The translations under genes were made by a program, and so were the position numbers. A stretch of DNA of 41,916 nt. It comes from a virus. Positions 6,516-14,985 of the stretch are shown here, piece by piece; within the stretch, counting starts at the first letter, position 1; each line of letters opens with the position of its first letter. The notes beneath the pieces are model-generated. The model did no database searches, had not been told where the DNA came from, and saw nothing but the letters and a program-made list of their open reading frames with translations. The stretch covers positions 1 through 41,916 of IMG/VR virus record IMGVR_UViG_3300050175_000033. One strand, written 5' to 3'.

Positions 6516-6629
6516 ATGAGAATGGACCCTGGCATATGGGCACTTCTCGGCGCTTCCATCGGCCTGGTGACAGGGTTTTCCATGCTGCCCATTACGTTGA
6601 TCGTCTGGGCCATCGATACGTGGAGCTGA
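6516..6629 (+). CDS. Small single-pass membrane protein, 37 aa
   Basis: The frame starts at ATG 6516 (or ATG 6522, with AAGAG just upstream) and ends at TGA 6627-6629. After MRMDPG comes one long hydrophobic segment with small residues, from about residue 7 to 33, which should span the inner membrane. No charged cytoplasmic domain follows. Its function is unknown; minimal membrane proteins of this kind are common in phage late regions. Confidence 0.5.
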   Translation: MRMDPGIWALLGASIGLVTGFSMLPITLIVWAIDTWS

Positions 6630-6635
6630 GATAGC

Positions 6636-6992
6636 GTGCTCAAGATTTCCCACGACTTCGGCGGCGGCAAGGCCAAGCCCGGCGACACGGCCCGGCTAAT
6701 GGCCCGTTTCGTCGATAAGGCAGGCATCGAATACGACCCCACTACCATCAAGCTCGTTTACCGATCGGAGTTGAGCAGCGAGACCTTCCTGACCTACGGC
6801 ACGAACCCTGAAGTGGTTCGCCAAGAACAGGGCATCTATCGCTTTGACTTGCAGCTCGAGCACGGCGGCTTCTGGTTCTATCGCTGGCAAGGCGAAGGCC
6901 CCGACCGCAACGAGGCCGAGGAAAAGGATATTAATGTTTTCGACACGTTCGTTTTCAACCGAGACTGGCGTTACGGCGCCTATATCGGGTAG
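6636..6992 (+). CDS. Conserved phage protein, beta-sandwich-like, 118 aa
   Basis: It starts with GTG 6636, 6 bases after the small membrane gene. The pattern PGDTARLMARFVDKAG, YDPTTIKLVYRS, a YGT-PEVVR turn, IYRFDLQLEHGGFWFYRWQG suggests an immunoglobulin-like beta-sandwich. Similar proteins sit near the terminase in tailed phages of Alphaproteobacteria and are usually annotated hypothetical. It may be a minor virion decoration, but that is inference. Confidence 0.6.
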   Translation: MLKISHDFGGGKAKPGDTARLMARFVDKAGIEYDPTTIKLVYRSELSSETFLTYGTNPEVVRQEQGIYRFDLQLEHGGFWFYRWQGEGPDRNEAEEKDINVFDTFVFNRDWRYGAYIG

Positions 6993-7019
6993 AATCACCA
7001 ACCAGAAAGGAAAATCACC

Positions 7020-7217
7020 ATGGCCAAGATGACCGCAAGCGGTGGTCGCATCGCAAAGTCCGGCAACGTCAATACCGGCGTGCGTCCCATCGCCAAGCAG
7101 CCTTCCATGCCGAGCCATCCGACCGCGGCGGCGGCTTCCGGCATGTCCAGCGCCACGGCAGGCCCCGGCATGGCCAAGCGGCCCCCGTCCGGCAAGCCGC
7201 GCGGGCAAAAGACGTGA
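7020..7217 (+). CDS. Basic low-complexity protein, 65 aa
   Basis: ATG 7020 follows an AGAAAGGA ribosome-binding site. The protein is rich in Ala, Pro, Ser, Gly and Lys with almost no hydrophobic core (SHPTAAAASGMSSATAGPG), ending in a basic RPPSGKPRGQK tail. It is probably disordered and may bind nucleic acid. No family is recognised. Confidence 0.5.
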   Translation: MAKMTASGGRIAKSGNVNTGVRPIAKQPSMPSHPTAAAASGMSSATAGPGMAKRPPSGKPRGQKT

Positions 7218-7263
7218 GCATTGGCTGACCAGCAAACCGGCTGGGTCACGATCTGGGACGACT

Positions 7264-7626
7264 ATGAGCGATGGAATGCCTGGAGGCCGACCCTCAAAAT
7301 ACGATCCCGCACACTGCGAGCGCGTCATCGAGCTTGGCCGCGAAGGCAAGAGCCAATGCGAGATCGCTTGTGCGCTTGATGTCGACCCGAAATCGTTGCG
7401 GGATTGGGCGGCGGCGCATGAGGCGTTTTCCCTAGCGCTTACACGCGCGAAAGCTCTTGAGCAGGCTTGGTGGGAGCAGATCGGCCGCCAAGCTCTGTTC
7501 GCCGACAAGTTCCAGGCCGTTGTCTGGAAGACCAGCATGCAGGCCCGCTTTCGGGACGACTACACCGAGCGGAAACACGTCGACGTCAATCTGACGCAGG
7601 AACAAGCTTTGGAGCAGCTGGAATGA
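7264..7626 (+). CDS. terS: Probable small terminase subunit
   Basis: A protein of 120 residues. The opening GRPSKYDPAHCERVIELGREGKSQCEIACALDVDPKS is the helix-turn-helix DNA-recognition domain seen in many small terminases. A helical region (about 50-75) follows, then KTSMQARFRDDYTER and a C-terminal acidic helix that may contact the large subunit. Small terminases form rings that recognise the packaging site. Context supports this: the large terminase lies one small gene downstream. ATG 7264 begins MSDGMPGGRPSKY; the longer open frame upstream is not needed. Confidence 0.75.
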   Translation: MSDGMPGGRPSKYDPAHCERVIELGREGKSQCEIACALDVDPKSLRDWAAAHEAFSLALTRAKALEQAWWEQIGRQALFADKFQAVVWKTSMQARFRDDYTERKHVDVNLTQEQALEQLE

Positions 7627-7784
7627 CCAAGCTGTGCGCGAACTGTCATTTCGTGGTCGCGGCGCACGAAAACGGGCGCCTACGGCGGTGGTGTCGTCTT
7701 CTTGAGCCGCATCGGCCACGGCGTGAGTTAGTCAGCATCATCTCATGCGACGATTGGCAGCCCAACAGTGAGCAATCTCAGTGA
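7623..7784 (+). CDS. Small Cys-containing protein between the terminase genes, 53 aa
   Basis: It starts in the ATGA overlap with the small terminase gene and overlaps the start of the large terminase by 17 bases. Cysteines at CANC (residues 5-8), WC (24) and SCDDW (42) could form a zinc-binding site. The WCRLLEP and CDDWQP segments resemble small zinc-ribbon-like phage proteins with a final C..W motif. Its role is unknown; it may be a packaging accessory. Confidence 0.55.
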   Translation: MTKLCANCHFVVAAHENGRLRRWCRLLEPHRPRRELVSIISCDDWQPNSEQSQ

Positions 7785-9354
7785 CCGCGAGCGGACCATC
7801 CGCCAGCGTCTCAAGGACGACTTCCCCCACTACGCCCCGCGGTGCCTCAAGATCCGCACGAAAGAAGGCGGGCTTGAGCCGTTCGTCCTGAACGCCGCAC
7901 AGCTCGCCCTACATGAGCGTTTGGAGCGACAGCTGGCCGAGACCGGCAAGGTGCGCGCTCTCGTCCTCAAGGGCCGTCAGACGGGCATCAGCACCTATAT
8001 CCAGGGCCGGTTCTACCACAAGGTCACGCACAGCAAGGGCCGGCGCGCGTTCATCCTGACGCACCAGAAACAGGCGACGAAGAACCTGTTCAATATGACC
8101 AATCGGTTTCATGACAACTGCCCGGCGATGGTCAGGCCGAATGCAGGGGCCTCTAATGTCAACGAACTGTATTTCGACGGACTGGATAGCGGTTACGCCG
8201 TGGCTACAGCCGGCGCGCAAGATGTCGGGCGATCCGATACTGTGCAGCTATTCCACGGCTCAGAGGTGGCGTTTTGGCCGAATGCTGAGAGCCATATGGA
8301 AGGCATCGGACAGACTATTCCAGATGCCCCCGCCACCGAGCGGATCATGGAAAGCACCGCCAAAGGCATCGGCAATCTTTTCTACGCGCTCTGGCGCGCG
8401 GCCGAGCGGGGCGATAGTGATGACCAAGCGATCTTCCTTCCATGGTTCATACATGAGGAATACGCCGAAGAGCCGCCGCCGGACTGGCACCCGCCCGAAG
8501 CGTTCCTGAAATACGAGCAAGGCTATAACCTGAGCCGTGCTCAGACGTATTGGGCCTGGAAAAAGAACCGGGAGCTGGCCAACACGATCTCGGCGCCATC
8601 CGACCGGATTTGCTGGAAATTCAAGCAGGAATACCCGGCCAATGCGACCGAGGCATTCCAGATGTCGGGCGACTCGCCGTTCATCCCCGCTGACGCCATC
8701 GTGGCGGCCAGGGCGGCGACGGTTGAGGCATACGGGCCGATCATCTTGGGCGTCGACCCGGCCCGCGGCGGTGGTGACAAAACGGGGTTCATGGATCGCC
8801 AATTGCGTCGCCTCGGCATGCACTGTTGCGAGCACTTCGACAGCCGCGACCTGATGCGTGTGACGGCGAAGGTCATCGAAAAGATCAAGGAACTCAAGCC
8901 GCTCGGGCTCAAGAAGGTGGCGATTGACGTCACCGGGCTCGGCGCTGGCGTGTATGATCGCCTTGTTGAGCTGGGTTATGGCGATCTGATCGAGCCGGTC
9001 AACTTCGCCGAGACGGCTTACGAGACCGAAAAGTACATGAACCGGCGCGCCGAGATCTGGGATCTGCAGCGGCAGTGGTTCGATGACAAGGCGAGTGTGC
9101 AGGTCAATGACAGCGACGACCTGCACGCCGATCTTAGCTGCTTCAGCTGGACAGAAGGCGGCACGGGCTACCAGACCAACGGGAAACTCAAGCTGGAGAG
9201 CAAGGAACACATGCGCAAGCGGCTCGGTTTCTCGCCCGACCTGGGCGATGCAGGCGCGCTCACGTTCGCTGTGGACATGAACGAGCTGATGGAGCCGGTT
9301 GACGACGAATGGCGCCCCGCGCCGCTCGGCGAGGGTGGCTATCTGGCCTCATGA
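7768..9354 (+). CDS. terL: Terminase large subunit (packaging ATPase-nuclease)
   Basis: A protein of 528 residues. The ATPase domain carries a Walker A-like KGRQTGIST (68-76) and a hydrophobic strand ending FHGSE (Walker B and catalytic Glu region, about 160-170). The nuclease domain shows the expected acidic residues: GVDPARGGGD (about D330), AIDVTG (D387) and GDAG (D494), an RNase H-like metal site that cuts concatemers. It drives DNA into the prohead and makes headful cuts. GTG 7768 is the start; no ATG fits. Confidence 0.93.
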   Translation: MSNLSDRERTIRQRLKDDFPHYAPRCLKIRTKEGGLEPFVLNAAQLALHERLERQLAETGKVRALVLKGRQTGISTYIQGRFYHKVTHSKGRRAFILTHQKQATKNLFNMTNRFHDNCPAMVRPNAGASNVNELYFDGLDSGYAVATAGAQDVGRSDTVQLFHGSEVAFWPNAESHMEGIGQTIPDAPATERIMESTAKGIGNLFYALWRAAERGDSDDQAIFLPWFIHEEYAEEPPPDWHPPEAFLKYEQGYNLSRAQTYWAWKKNRELANTISAPSDRICWKFKQEYPANATEAFQMSGDSPFIPADAIVAARAATVEAYGPIILGVDPARGGGDKTGFMDRQLRRLGMHCCEHFDSRDLMRVTAKVIEKIKELKPLGLKKVAIDVTGLGAGVYDRLVELGYGDLIEPVNFAETAYETEKYMNRRAEIWDLQRQWFDDKASVQVNDSDDLHADLSCFSWTEGGTGYQTNGKLKLESKEHMRKRLGFSPDLGDAGALTFAVDMNELMEPVDDEWRPAPLGEGGYLAS

Positions 9355-9719
9355 GCGTCAAGCCTCCCCGTTGCGGCAAGTGTGGCGCCGACCACTGGTC
9401 AACGCAGCCGTGCAAGGGCGTAACGAAGCCCGTTACGCGTAACGCTCCTGTTACGTCCGACCGTAACGAGACTGTTACGGTCGGCGATCAGGGGCAGCCT
9501 GTGACATTGCGAAGTGACGAAGACGTTACGGCCCGCGAGACGGTTGCGGCTTGGATGTGTCGAAACGGCTTTGCGACGGGACACGGCGATACGCTGCCCG
9601 ATCTGCTGGGCGAGCTTGAATGGCAGATCGAAGAATTGCGTACAGCGAGGCCGGTGGCAAAGTCGAACGCCGAGCGGCAGAAGGCTTACCGCGAGCGACA
9701 GAAAGCGCCTGATGGCTGA
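9351..9719 (+). CDS. Hypothetical protein with zinc-knuckle-like N-terminus and Val-Thr repeats
   Basis: A 122-residue protein starting in the ATGA overlap with terL. Residues 8-21 (CGKCGADHWSTQPC) look like a small zinc knuckle. The next segment is rich in Val-Thr (KPVT, APVT, ETVTV, QPVT) because the DNA repeats GTTACG or its complement. The C-terminus (SNAERQKAYRERQK) is a basic helix common in phage DNA-binding proteins. It overlaps the portal start by 8 bases. Packaging-site recognition is one possibility. Confidence 0.6.
   Translation: MSVKPPRCGKCGADHWSTQPCKGVTKPVTRNAPVTSDRNETVTVGDQGQPVTLRSDEDVTARETVAAWMCRNGFATGHGDTLPDLLGELEWQIEELRTARPVAKSNAERQKAYRERQKAPDG
9419..9530. repeat. Cluster of seven GTTACG / CGTAAC hexamers
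   Basis: Copies at 9419-9425, 9431-9437, 9438-9444, 9450-9455, 9462-9468, 9474-9479 and 9524-9530, in both orientations, six of them within 61 bases. They lie within a coding gene between terL and the portal gene. They may be binding sites or a by-product of Val-Thr codon repetition. Confidence 0.7.
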
Positions 9720-11820
9720 GAAATTCCCGAACATAAACGGCCAGCCCTCTCCGGCCAATGCCGCGGCGACCGGTGGCCGTGTCACTGAAGACGCGATGGT
9801 GACCGAGGTCAAGGACCGTCTGGAGGAAGCATGGCGCTGGGACCGGGAGAACCGCCGCGACGCGCACGAAGACCTGAAGTTCGTTGCCGGCGATCAGTGG
9901 CCGCAGACGGTGCGCCAGGAGCGTCAGGCCAAGGGCCGCCCGGTCATCACCATCAACAAGCTTCCGCCCATGATCCGGCAGGTCCAGAACGACATCCGGC
10001 AGAATCCGCCTGCGATCAAGGTCAGGCCGGTTGGCAGCGAACGGGACAAGGACGTTGCAGACATCTATTCCGGCATGATCCGCCATATCGAGCACCGGTC
10101 ATCGGCGTCTTGGATCTATTCGACGGGCAGCGAGCATCAAGTGGCCTGTGGCATGGGCCATTGGCGTATCAATACCGAGTTTGTCGAGGACAGCGTTTTC
10201 GAAAAGGAAATAAGGCTCGACTACATCCCGAACCCGCTCAACGTCTATTACGATCCTGCATCGACGGGGCCGGTTCGGAAGGATCGGAAATGGACAGTGG
10301 TTACCGAGCTGTGGCCGATCCGGCTGTTCCGGGAGACCTACCCGGGCGCCAAGGAGGTCGATACGGTCATCCGGGACGACAACATTCACGAGGGCGGCCT
10401 GTTCTGGCGCATCCAGGAGAGCATCCGGGTTGCGGAATACTGGTACAAGGTGCCGAAGAAGCGCCGGCTGATGGCCTTCGAGGACGAGTTCGGCGAAGTT
10501 TCCACGTTTGATGTCACGGACCTGAGAGACGAGGACTTGTTTTTCCTGCCCCAGCCGATCGGCGAGCGGATGGCCGACGGTCACGAGGTCAAGCAGATTC
10601 TGGTCTCGGGCGCCGAGGTGCTTGAGGGTCCCGACGATTGGGCGGGCAAGGACATTCCGATCATTCCCGTGATTGGCTCGGAAGTGCCCCTGCAGACCAA
10701 GACGATCCGGTTTGGCCTCGTGCGGTTCATGCGCGACCCTCAGCAGCTCTACAACTATTTCCGATCCCAGGCCGCCGAGAGCATCGCCAACGCGCCCAAG
10801 TCGCCGATCCTGGCCACGCCCGACATGGTCGGACCGTACAAAAAGCAGTGGGACAGCATGAACCGGGAGAACCGGCCCTATCTGCTCTACAAGCCCGACA
10901 AGAACGCGCCGAAGCAGTCGCCCGAGCGCATTCCCCCGCCTGACCAGCCCGCGGCGCTCTGGAACGAGCAAGCCATCGCCACGGATGACATGAAGGCGAC
11001 GTCCGGCATTCATGACGCGAACCAGGGCATCGAATCAAACGAGACGTCCGGCAAGGCCATTTTGGCGAGACAGCGGGAAGGCGACACGGCCAATTTTCAC
11101 TTTTCCGAAAACCTGGTCGAGTCTGTTCAGTATACCGGCGAGCAGCTCATCGACCTGATCCCGCGCATCTACGACACCGAACGGCAGATGGCGATCCTGA
11201 AAGAGGACGATACGGAGGAGTTCGTCACCATCAATCAGGAAGTCATGGCCGACGATGGTGAGCCGATGTTGCTGAATAACCTGAGCGATGGCCGGTTCGC
11301 CGTTCGCGTGGCCACCGGCCCGAGCTACACGACCAAGCGGCTCGAGGCGGCAGACAGCATGGTCGAGTTCATCCGGGCCGTTCCGGGTGCCGCGGGGCTG
11401 ATCGGCGACCTGATCGCCAAGAACATGGACTGGCCTGGCGCCGAGGAGATGGCCGAGCGGCTCAAGAACGCGATACCGGAGGAAATCCGCGGTCCCGACC
11501 CGGACGCCGAGCCCGAGCCGCCCGATCCGAACGCCGAGGCCATGAACCAGCTGCTCATGCGCGGTCAGGAAGCCGAGATCGTGGAACAGGAAGCCCGGGC
11601 CGAGAAGACCATGGCGGAAGCCGAGAAGGCCGCCGCGGAGATCGACAAGACGGATGCCCAGACACAGCAGATCCTGCAACAGCTGGCGACGCAACTGGAG
11701 CAGATCGCGGCACAGATGGGCCTTACCGAGGCCCAGACGGACAAGACGGACGCCGAGGCGGACAAGACCCGCGCGGAGATCGGCGTTTCGCAGGAGCAGC
11801 AAGGCCAAATCCCGGCCTGA
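9712..11820 (+). CDS. Portal protein, P22 gp1-like
   Basis: A protein of 702 residues, close to P22 portal (725). Conserved portal-core features include DRENRRDAHEDLKFVAGDQWP, RPVITINKLPPMIRQVQNDIRQNPPAI-type sequence, and RDPQQLYNYFRSQAAESIANAPKSP. The last about 100 residues are Ala/Glu/Gln-rich helix (TMAEAEKAAAEIDKT, QQILQQLATQLEQIAAQ) and probably form the long C-terminal barrel of P22-type portals. The ring of 12 subunits forms the vertex through which DNA is packaged and ejected. ATG 9712 overlaps the previous stop by 8 bases. The frame is open upstream, but earlier starts would lie deep in that gene. Confidence 0.9.
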   Translation: MAEKFPNINGQPSPANAAATGGRVTEDAMVTEVKDRLEEAWRWDRENRRDAHEDLKFVAGDQWPQTVRQERQAKGRPVITINKLPPMIRQVQNDIRQNPPAIKVRPVGSERDKDVADIYSGMIRHIEHRSSASWIYSTGSEHQVACGMGHWRINTEFVEDSVFEKEIRLDYIPNPLNVYYDPASTGPVRKDRKWTVVTELWPIRLFRETYPGAKEVDTVIRDDNIHEGGLFWRIQESIRVAEYWYKVPKKRRLMAFEDEFGEVSTFDVTDLRDEDLFFLPQPIGERMADGHEVKQILVSGAEVLEGPDDWAGKDIPIIPVIGSEVPLQTKTIRFGLVRFMRDPQQLYNYFRSQAAESIANAPKSPILATPDMVGPYKKQWDSMNRENRPYLLYKPDKNAPKQSPERIPPPDQPAALWNEQAIATDDMKATSGIHDANQGIESNETSGKAILARQREGDTANFHFSENLVESVQYTGEQLIDLIPRIYDTERQMAILKEDDTEEFVTINQEVMADDGEPMLLNNLSDGRFAVRVATGPSYTTKRLEAADSMVEFIRAVPGAAGLIGDLIAKNMDWPGAEEMAERLKNAIPEEIRGPDPDAEPEPPDPNAEAMNQLLMRGQEAEIVEQEARAEKTMAEAEKAAAEIDKTDAQTQQILQQLATQLEQIAAQMGLTEAQTDKTDAEADKTRAEIGVSQEQQGQIPA

Positions 11821-11863
11821 CTTGCAAACTACCTGATTTTCCAATAGACTGGAGGTTGTCAGG

Positions 11864-12748
11864 ATGGATTCTGACAAGCAACTCGCGTCGGAAAGCGACG
11901 CGCGTCCCGAAGAAACCACGCAGACCCCGGCTGAGGGTGACCAGCCGAGCCCCGAGACACCTGAAAGCGACGGCGATCAGGTAACGGAGGCGGAACCCAG
12001 CACCCCCGAAGACGGCGAATCTGATGCATCGGGTGCGCCGGATGCGGACGGCGAACCGGCAGCCGCCAAGCCGGATGAGGACAAAGGCGAGACCGCTGAA
12101 CAGCGCAAACGTCGGCGCCGCCGGCAGAGCGCAAAGCAGCGCATAGACCAGCTCACCGCCGAAAAGCGGGCCTTCGAGCAGGAAAATGCGCGGCTACGGG
12201 ATCAACTCGCCCAGCAGTCCGTTGCGAAGCCAGACAGAGACGATTTCGACGACGACGCCGACTATACGGCGGCCGTTGCGAAGTTTGCCGTTCACGAGGT
12301 CAATGCCCAGCGAGATCAGGCGGCGGCCAAGCAGACGGAAGCGAGCGCGGCGGACAAACGGAACGAAATCTTTCTGGCTCGGGTCGAGGAACGGTTGGCA
12401 AACGGTCGAATGGAGGACTTCAACGAGGTCTTCCACGATACCCTGCCCATCACCGAGACCATGGCGGACGTGATCGCCGAGTCCGACAAGGGACCGGAGA
12501 TCGCCTATTACCTGGGCAAGAACCAGACCGAGTTGCGGGATATCGCCAGAATGCCGCCGATCCAGGCGGCGCGAGCCCTTGGCCAGCTGGAGGGGCGCTT
12601 GAGCCGGTCCACGTCCAAGAAACGATCAACCGCCCCCGCACCGCCCAAGACGCTCTCAGGCACGGCGGACAGCGTGGCGCCCTCTCTCGACGAGATGTCG
12701 ATGGAGGAATACCGCCAAGCACGGGGGTATGAACCTCGGGTTAAATAG
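11864..12748 (+). CDS. Scaffolding protein
   Basis: A protein of 294 residues between portal and coat genes, as in P22 (gp8). The first 85 residues are acidic and Pro/Ser/Thr-rich with no fold. KRRRRRQSAKQRIDQLTAEKRAFEQENARLR then starts a basic and coiled-coil section. The rest is helical, with a basic C-terminal region (RSTSKKRSTAPAPPKT) comparable to the coat-binding helix-loop-helix of scaffolds. It directs prohead assembly and is released before or during packaging. GGAGG about 12 bases upstream supports ATG 11864. Confidence 0.8.
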   Translation: MDSDKQLASESDARPEETTQTPAEGDQPSPETPESDGDQVTEAEPSTPEDGESDASGAPDADGEPAAAKPDEDKGETAEQRKRRRRRQSAKQRIDQLTAEKRAFEQENARLRDQLAQQSVAKPDRDDFDDDADYTAAVAKFAVHEVNAQRDQAAAKQTEASAADKRNEIFLARVEERLANGRMEDFNEVFHDTLPITETMADVIAESDKGPEIAYYLGKNQTELRDIARMPPIQAARALGQLEGRLSRSTSKKRSTAPAPPKTLSGTADSVAPSLDEMSMEEYRQARGYEPRVK

Positions 12749-12750
12749 CC

Positions 12751-13986
12751 ATGGCGAATACCCTTCTCACTCCGAGCATCATCGCAAAAGAAATGCTGAT
12801 GCAGCTGGAGAACAACCTTCTGATGGCCAATCTGGTGCATCGGGAGTACAAGAACGAGTTCGTGAAGGTCGGCGACGACATCAGCATCCGCCGGCCGGTC
12901 AAGTTCCGGTCCAAGTCCGGCGCGACGCTGGTCAAGCAGAACGTGCAGGAAGGCTCGGTCACGCTCAAGATCAACGGCCGCGAGCATGTCGGCTGGGAGT
13001 TCAACACGCAGGATCTCACGCTGACGATCGAGGACTTTTCCGAGCGCTACATCAAGCCGGCCTCGATCACGCTGGCCAACAAGGTCGACCGGGACATGCA
13101 CAGCCTGTATGCGGACGTGCATAATCTGGTCGGCACGCCCGGCACGCCGCCTGCGAACTTCCTGAACATCGCAGCGGCTTCCGAACGCATGGACAATCTG
13201 GCCATGCCGGACGATGGGCGCCGCTACGGGCTGTTGACGCCCAATGTCGGCTACAAGATCGCCGACGACGTCAAGCAGCGCTTCATCTCGGACATCAACC
13301 GCACGGCTCTCGAAAGCGGCTTCATTGACAAGATCGCCACGCTGGAGTCGTTCAAGACGCAGAATATCGCGCGGCACACGGTTGGTGTGGGCACCGGCAC
13401 GCCGACGGTCAACGGTGCGGACCAGAACGTCACCTATCTGGCGACCAAGGACTCGGGCGAGCAGAACCTGATCACCACGGCCTGGACGGCATCGACCACG
13501 GGCATTCTCAAGAAGGGTGACGTGTTCACGATTGTCGGTGTCAACGCGGTCAACCCGGTCGACGGCACCGATCTCGGCTATCTGCAGGAGTTCGTGGTCA
13601 AGGCCGATGCGAACTCGGGGGTGGCCGGCGCCACGACCGTCATTATCTCGCCGCCGATCATCCTTGCCGACACGGATGACAACGCGCCGTACCAGACTTG
13701 CACGGCGGCGCCTGCGAACGGTGCGTTGATCACGCTCAAGTCCGGGACGGGCGGAGCGACCTTTCCACAGAACCTCGCGTTCCATCGCAACGCTTTCGCG
13801 CTGGTGACGGTTCCGCTGGAGATGCCGGACGGCGTGGCCTTCAAGGCCCGGGAGACCCACAACGGCCTCTCGATCCGCGTGATCAAGGACTATGACATCG
13901 TCAACGACGTCGACATCATCCGGTGCGACATCCTGTACGGCACCAAGACGATCGATGACCGCCTGGCGGTGCGTCTGACGTCCTGA
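12751..13986 (+). CDS. Major capsid protein, P22 coat-like
   Basis: A protein of 411 residues (P22 gp5 is 430). It opens with NTLLTPSIIAKEMLMQLENNLLMANLVHREY and continues VGDDISIRRPVKF, features of the P22 coat family (HK97 fold). A central inserted domain (about 235-320) corresponds to the I-domain of P22. It starts 2 bases after the scaffold stop, with a run of purines upstream. It forms the icosahedral shell. Confidence 0.92.
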   Translation: MANTLLTPSIIAKEMLMQLENNLLMANLVHREYKNEFVKVGDDISIRRPVKFRSKSGATLVKQNVQEGSVTLKINGREHVGWEFNTQDLTLTIEDFSERYIKPASITLANKVDRDMHSLYADVHNLVGTPGTPPANFLNIAAASERMDNLAMPDDGRRYGLLTPNVGYKIADDVKQRFISDINRTALESGFIDKIATLESFKTQNIARHTVGVGTGTPTVNGADQNVTYLATKDSGEQNLITTAWTASTTGILKKGDVFTIVGVNAVNPVDGTDLGYLQEFVVKADANSGVAGATTVIISPPIILADTDDNAPYQTCTAAPANGALITLKSGTGGATFPQNLAFHRNAFALVTVPLEMPDGVAFKARETHNGLSIRVIKDYDIVNDVDIIRCDILYGTKTIDDRLAVRLTS

Positions 13987-14013
13987 TCAGGTCAAGCGTT
14001 TGGGACATCGTGG

Positions 14014-14041
14014 CCGGTTCCGCCCTGCGTGGCGGGGCCGG
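14014..14041 (+). terminator. Strong hairpin after the coat gene, possible partial terminator
   Basis: An 11-bp stem (14014-14024 with 14031-14041, two G-T wobbles, 6-base loop CTGCGT) lies in the only sizeable gap of the head gene cluster. It is followed by TCATTCCCC, a poor U-tract. It may reduce read-through from the very highly needed coat gene or protect its mRNA 3' end. Confidence 0.5.
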
Positions 14042-14069
14042 TCATTCCCCGTGACATGAGGGAGAGACC

Positions 14070-14378
14070 ATGGACAAGCTGACAGGCCGATCCTGGGGCT
14101 ATCGCAGCGACGGCAAGGGCGGCGTCGAGAGCCGGCTATTCGAGGATATCGAGTGCGAGACCGAGGAGGAACAGCGATTTCCGCCGTTGCCCGAAGGCTG
14201 GGTCGACAACCCGGGCAAGGTCGAGCCGGTCGAGGATACGTCTGACGAGCTGGAAGAACTTCGCGGGCGCGCGGAAGCGCTCGGCATCGAGGTTGACGGC
14301 CGCTGGGGCGTTCAGCGCCTCAGAGGCGAAATCGAGGCCACCGAGGCGGCGAATACGGGTATGCCGGATACGGAATGA
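14070..14378 (+). CDS. Hypothetical head-tail region protein, 102 aa
   Basis: GAGGGAGAG just upstream supports ATG 14070. The N-terminus (GYRSDGKGGVESRLFED) is followed by an acidic segment, PPLPEGWVDNP, and a C-terminal helix-extended loop-helix-like motif (ELRGRAEALGIEVDGRWGVQRLRGEIE) that resembles HeH/Rho-N-like modules of phage head-completion genes. Its function is unproven. Confidence 0.6.
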   Translation: MDKLTGRSWGYRSDGKGGVESRLFEDIECETEEEQRFPPLPEGWVDNPGKVEPVEDTSDELEELRGRAEALGIEVDGRWGVQRLRGEIEATEAANTGMPDTE

Positions 14379-14776
14379 CCCTCGCCAAGGACATCGTCAC
14401 CGAGGCCATTCGCGAGCTCGGCATTCTCGACTCCACCGAGGAGCCGAGTTCGGAGGACACGCGCGACACGCTGCGCATTCTCAACCGGATGATGAACGGC
14501 TGGGCGGCACAGGGCGTCGACATCGGGCACGTCGACATGGGGCCGAATGACGAGTTCATGCTCAACACCGAGTACGAGCACGCCGCGGTGATGATGCTGG
14601 CCAAGGAAGCCGCCGGCATCTTCAACGAGCCGGTGACCGCGTCGCTTCTGCAAGCCCATGCCGACAGCTGGGGCGTCATTCAGGCCGGCTATATCGAGGC
14701 GCCGCGGACGGAATTCGACCGCACGTTGCTGCGCCTGCCCTCGCAACGGCTGTTCGGCATCGCGACGACGACATGA
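14375..14776 (+). CDS. P22 gp4-like tail accessory factor (head closure)
   Basis: A 133-residue protein starting in the ATGA overlap with the previous gene. LAKDIVTEAIRELGILDS, then SSEDTRDTLRILNRMMNGWAAQG is the hallmark of P22 gp4 and related adaptors. It binds below the portal and begins plugging the filled head. Order after the coat gene agrees with P22. P22 gp4 has been reported to have muramidase activity; I see no motif that settles this here. Confidence 0.85.
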   Translation: MTLAKDIVTEAIRELGILDSTEEPSSEDTRDTLRILNRMMNGWAAQGVDIGHVDMGPNDEFMLNTEYEHAAVMMLAKEAAGIFNEPVTASLLQAHADSWGVIQAGYIEAPRTEFDRTLLRLPSQRLFGIATTT

Positions 14777-14985
14777 GCGAATGGACAAGTCCAAAGCCGA
14801 CCTACTGGTGCACACATCTGTGCAGTGGTCGCACCGGATGGTTTCGGATCATGGGTTTCGGTCTGATCTGGAAACATGACAGCAGCAAGCCGCTGTTTTC
14901 GGAGCGCTACGGTTACAAGCGATATTTGCATCTGCCGGGCCTGCCCTATCGCATTGGCTACCTGACGCCCTGGACATCCGGCTAA
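14773..14985 (+). CDS. Small conserved phage protein, 70 aa
   Basis: It sits between the gp4-like and gp10-like genes and overlaps both (ATGA at 14773, TAATG at 14983-14987). The motif FRIMGFGLIWKHDSSKPLFSERYG matches a frequent phage protein family of the type GFG..WK....PLFSER. No function is known. It is basic, aromatic-rich and likely a compact beta protein. Confidence 0.65.
   Translation: MSEWTSPKPTYWCTHLCSGRTGWFRIMGFGLIWKHDSSKPLFSERYGYKRYLHLPGLPYRIGYLTPWTSG

Noticed and set aside
7224-7379. TTG-started frame overlapping the small terminase gene
   Set aside because: There is no convincing ribosome-binding site and the small terminase frame explains the region.
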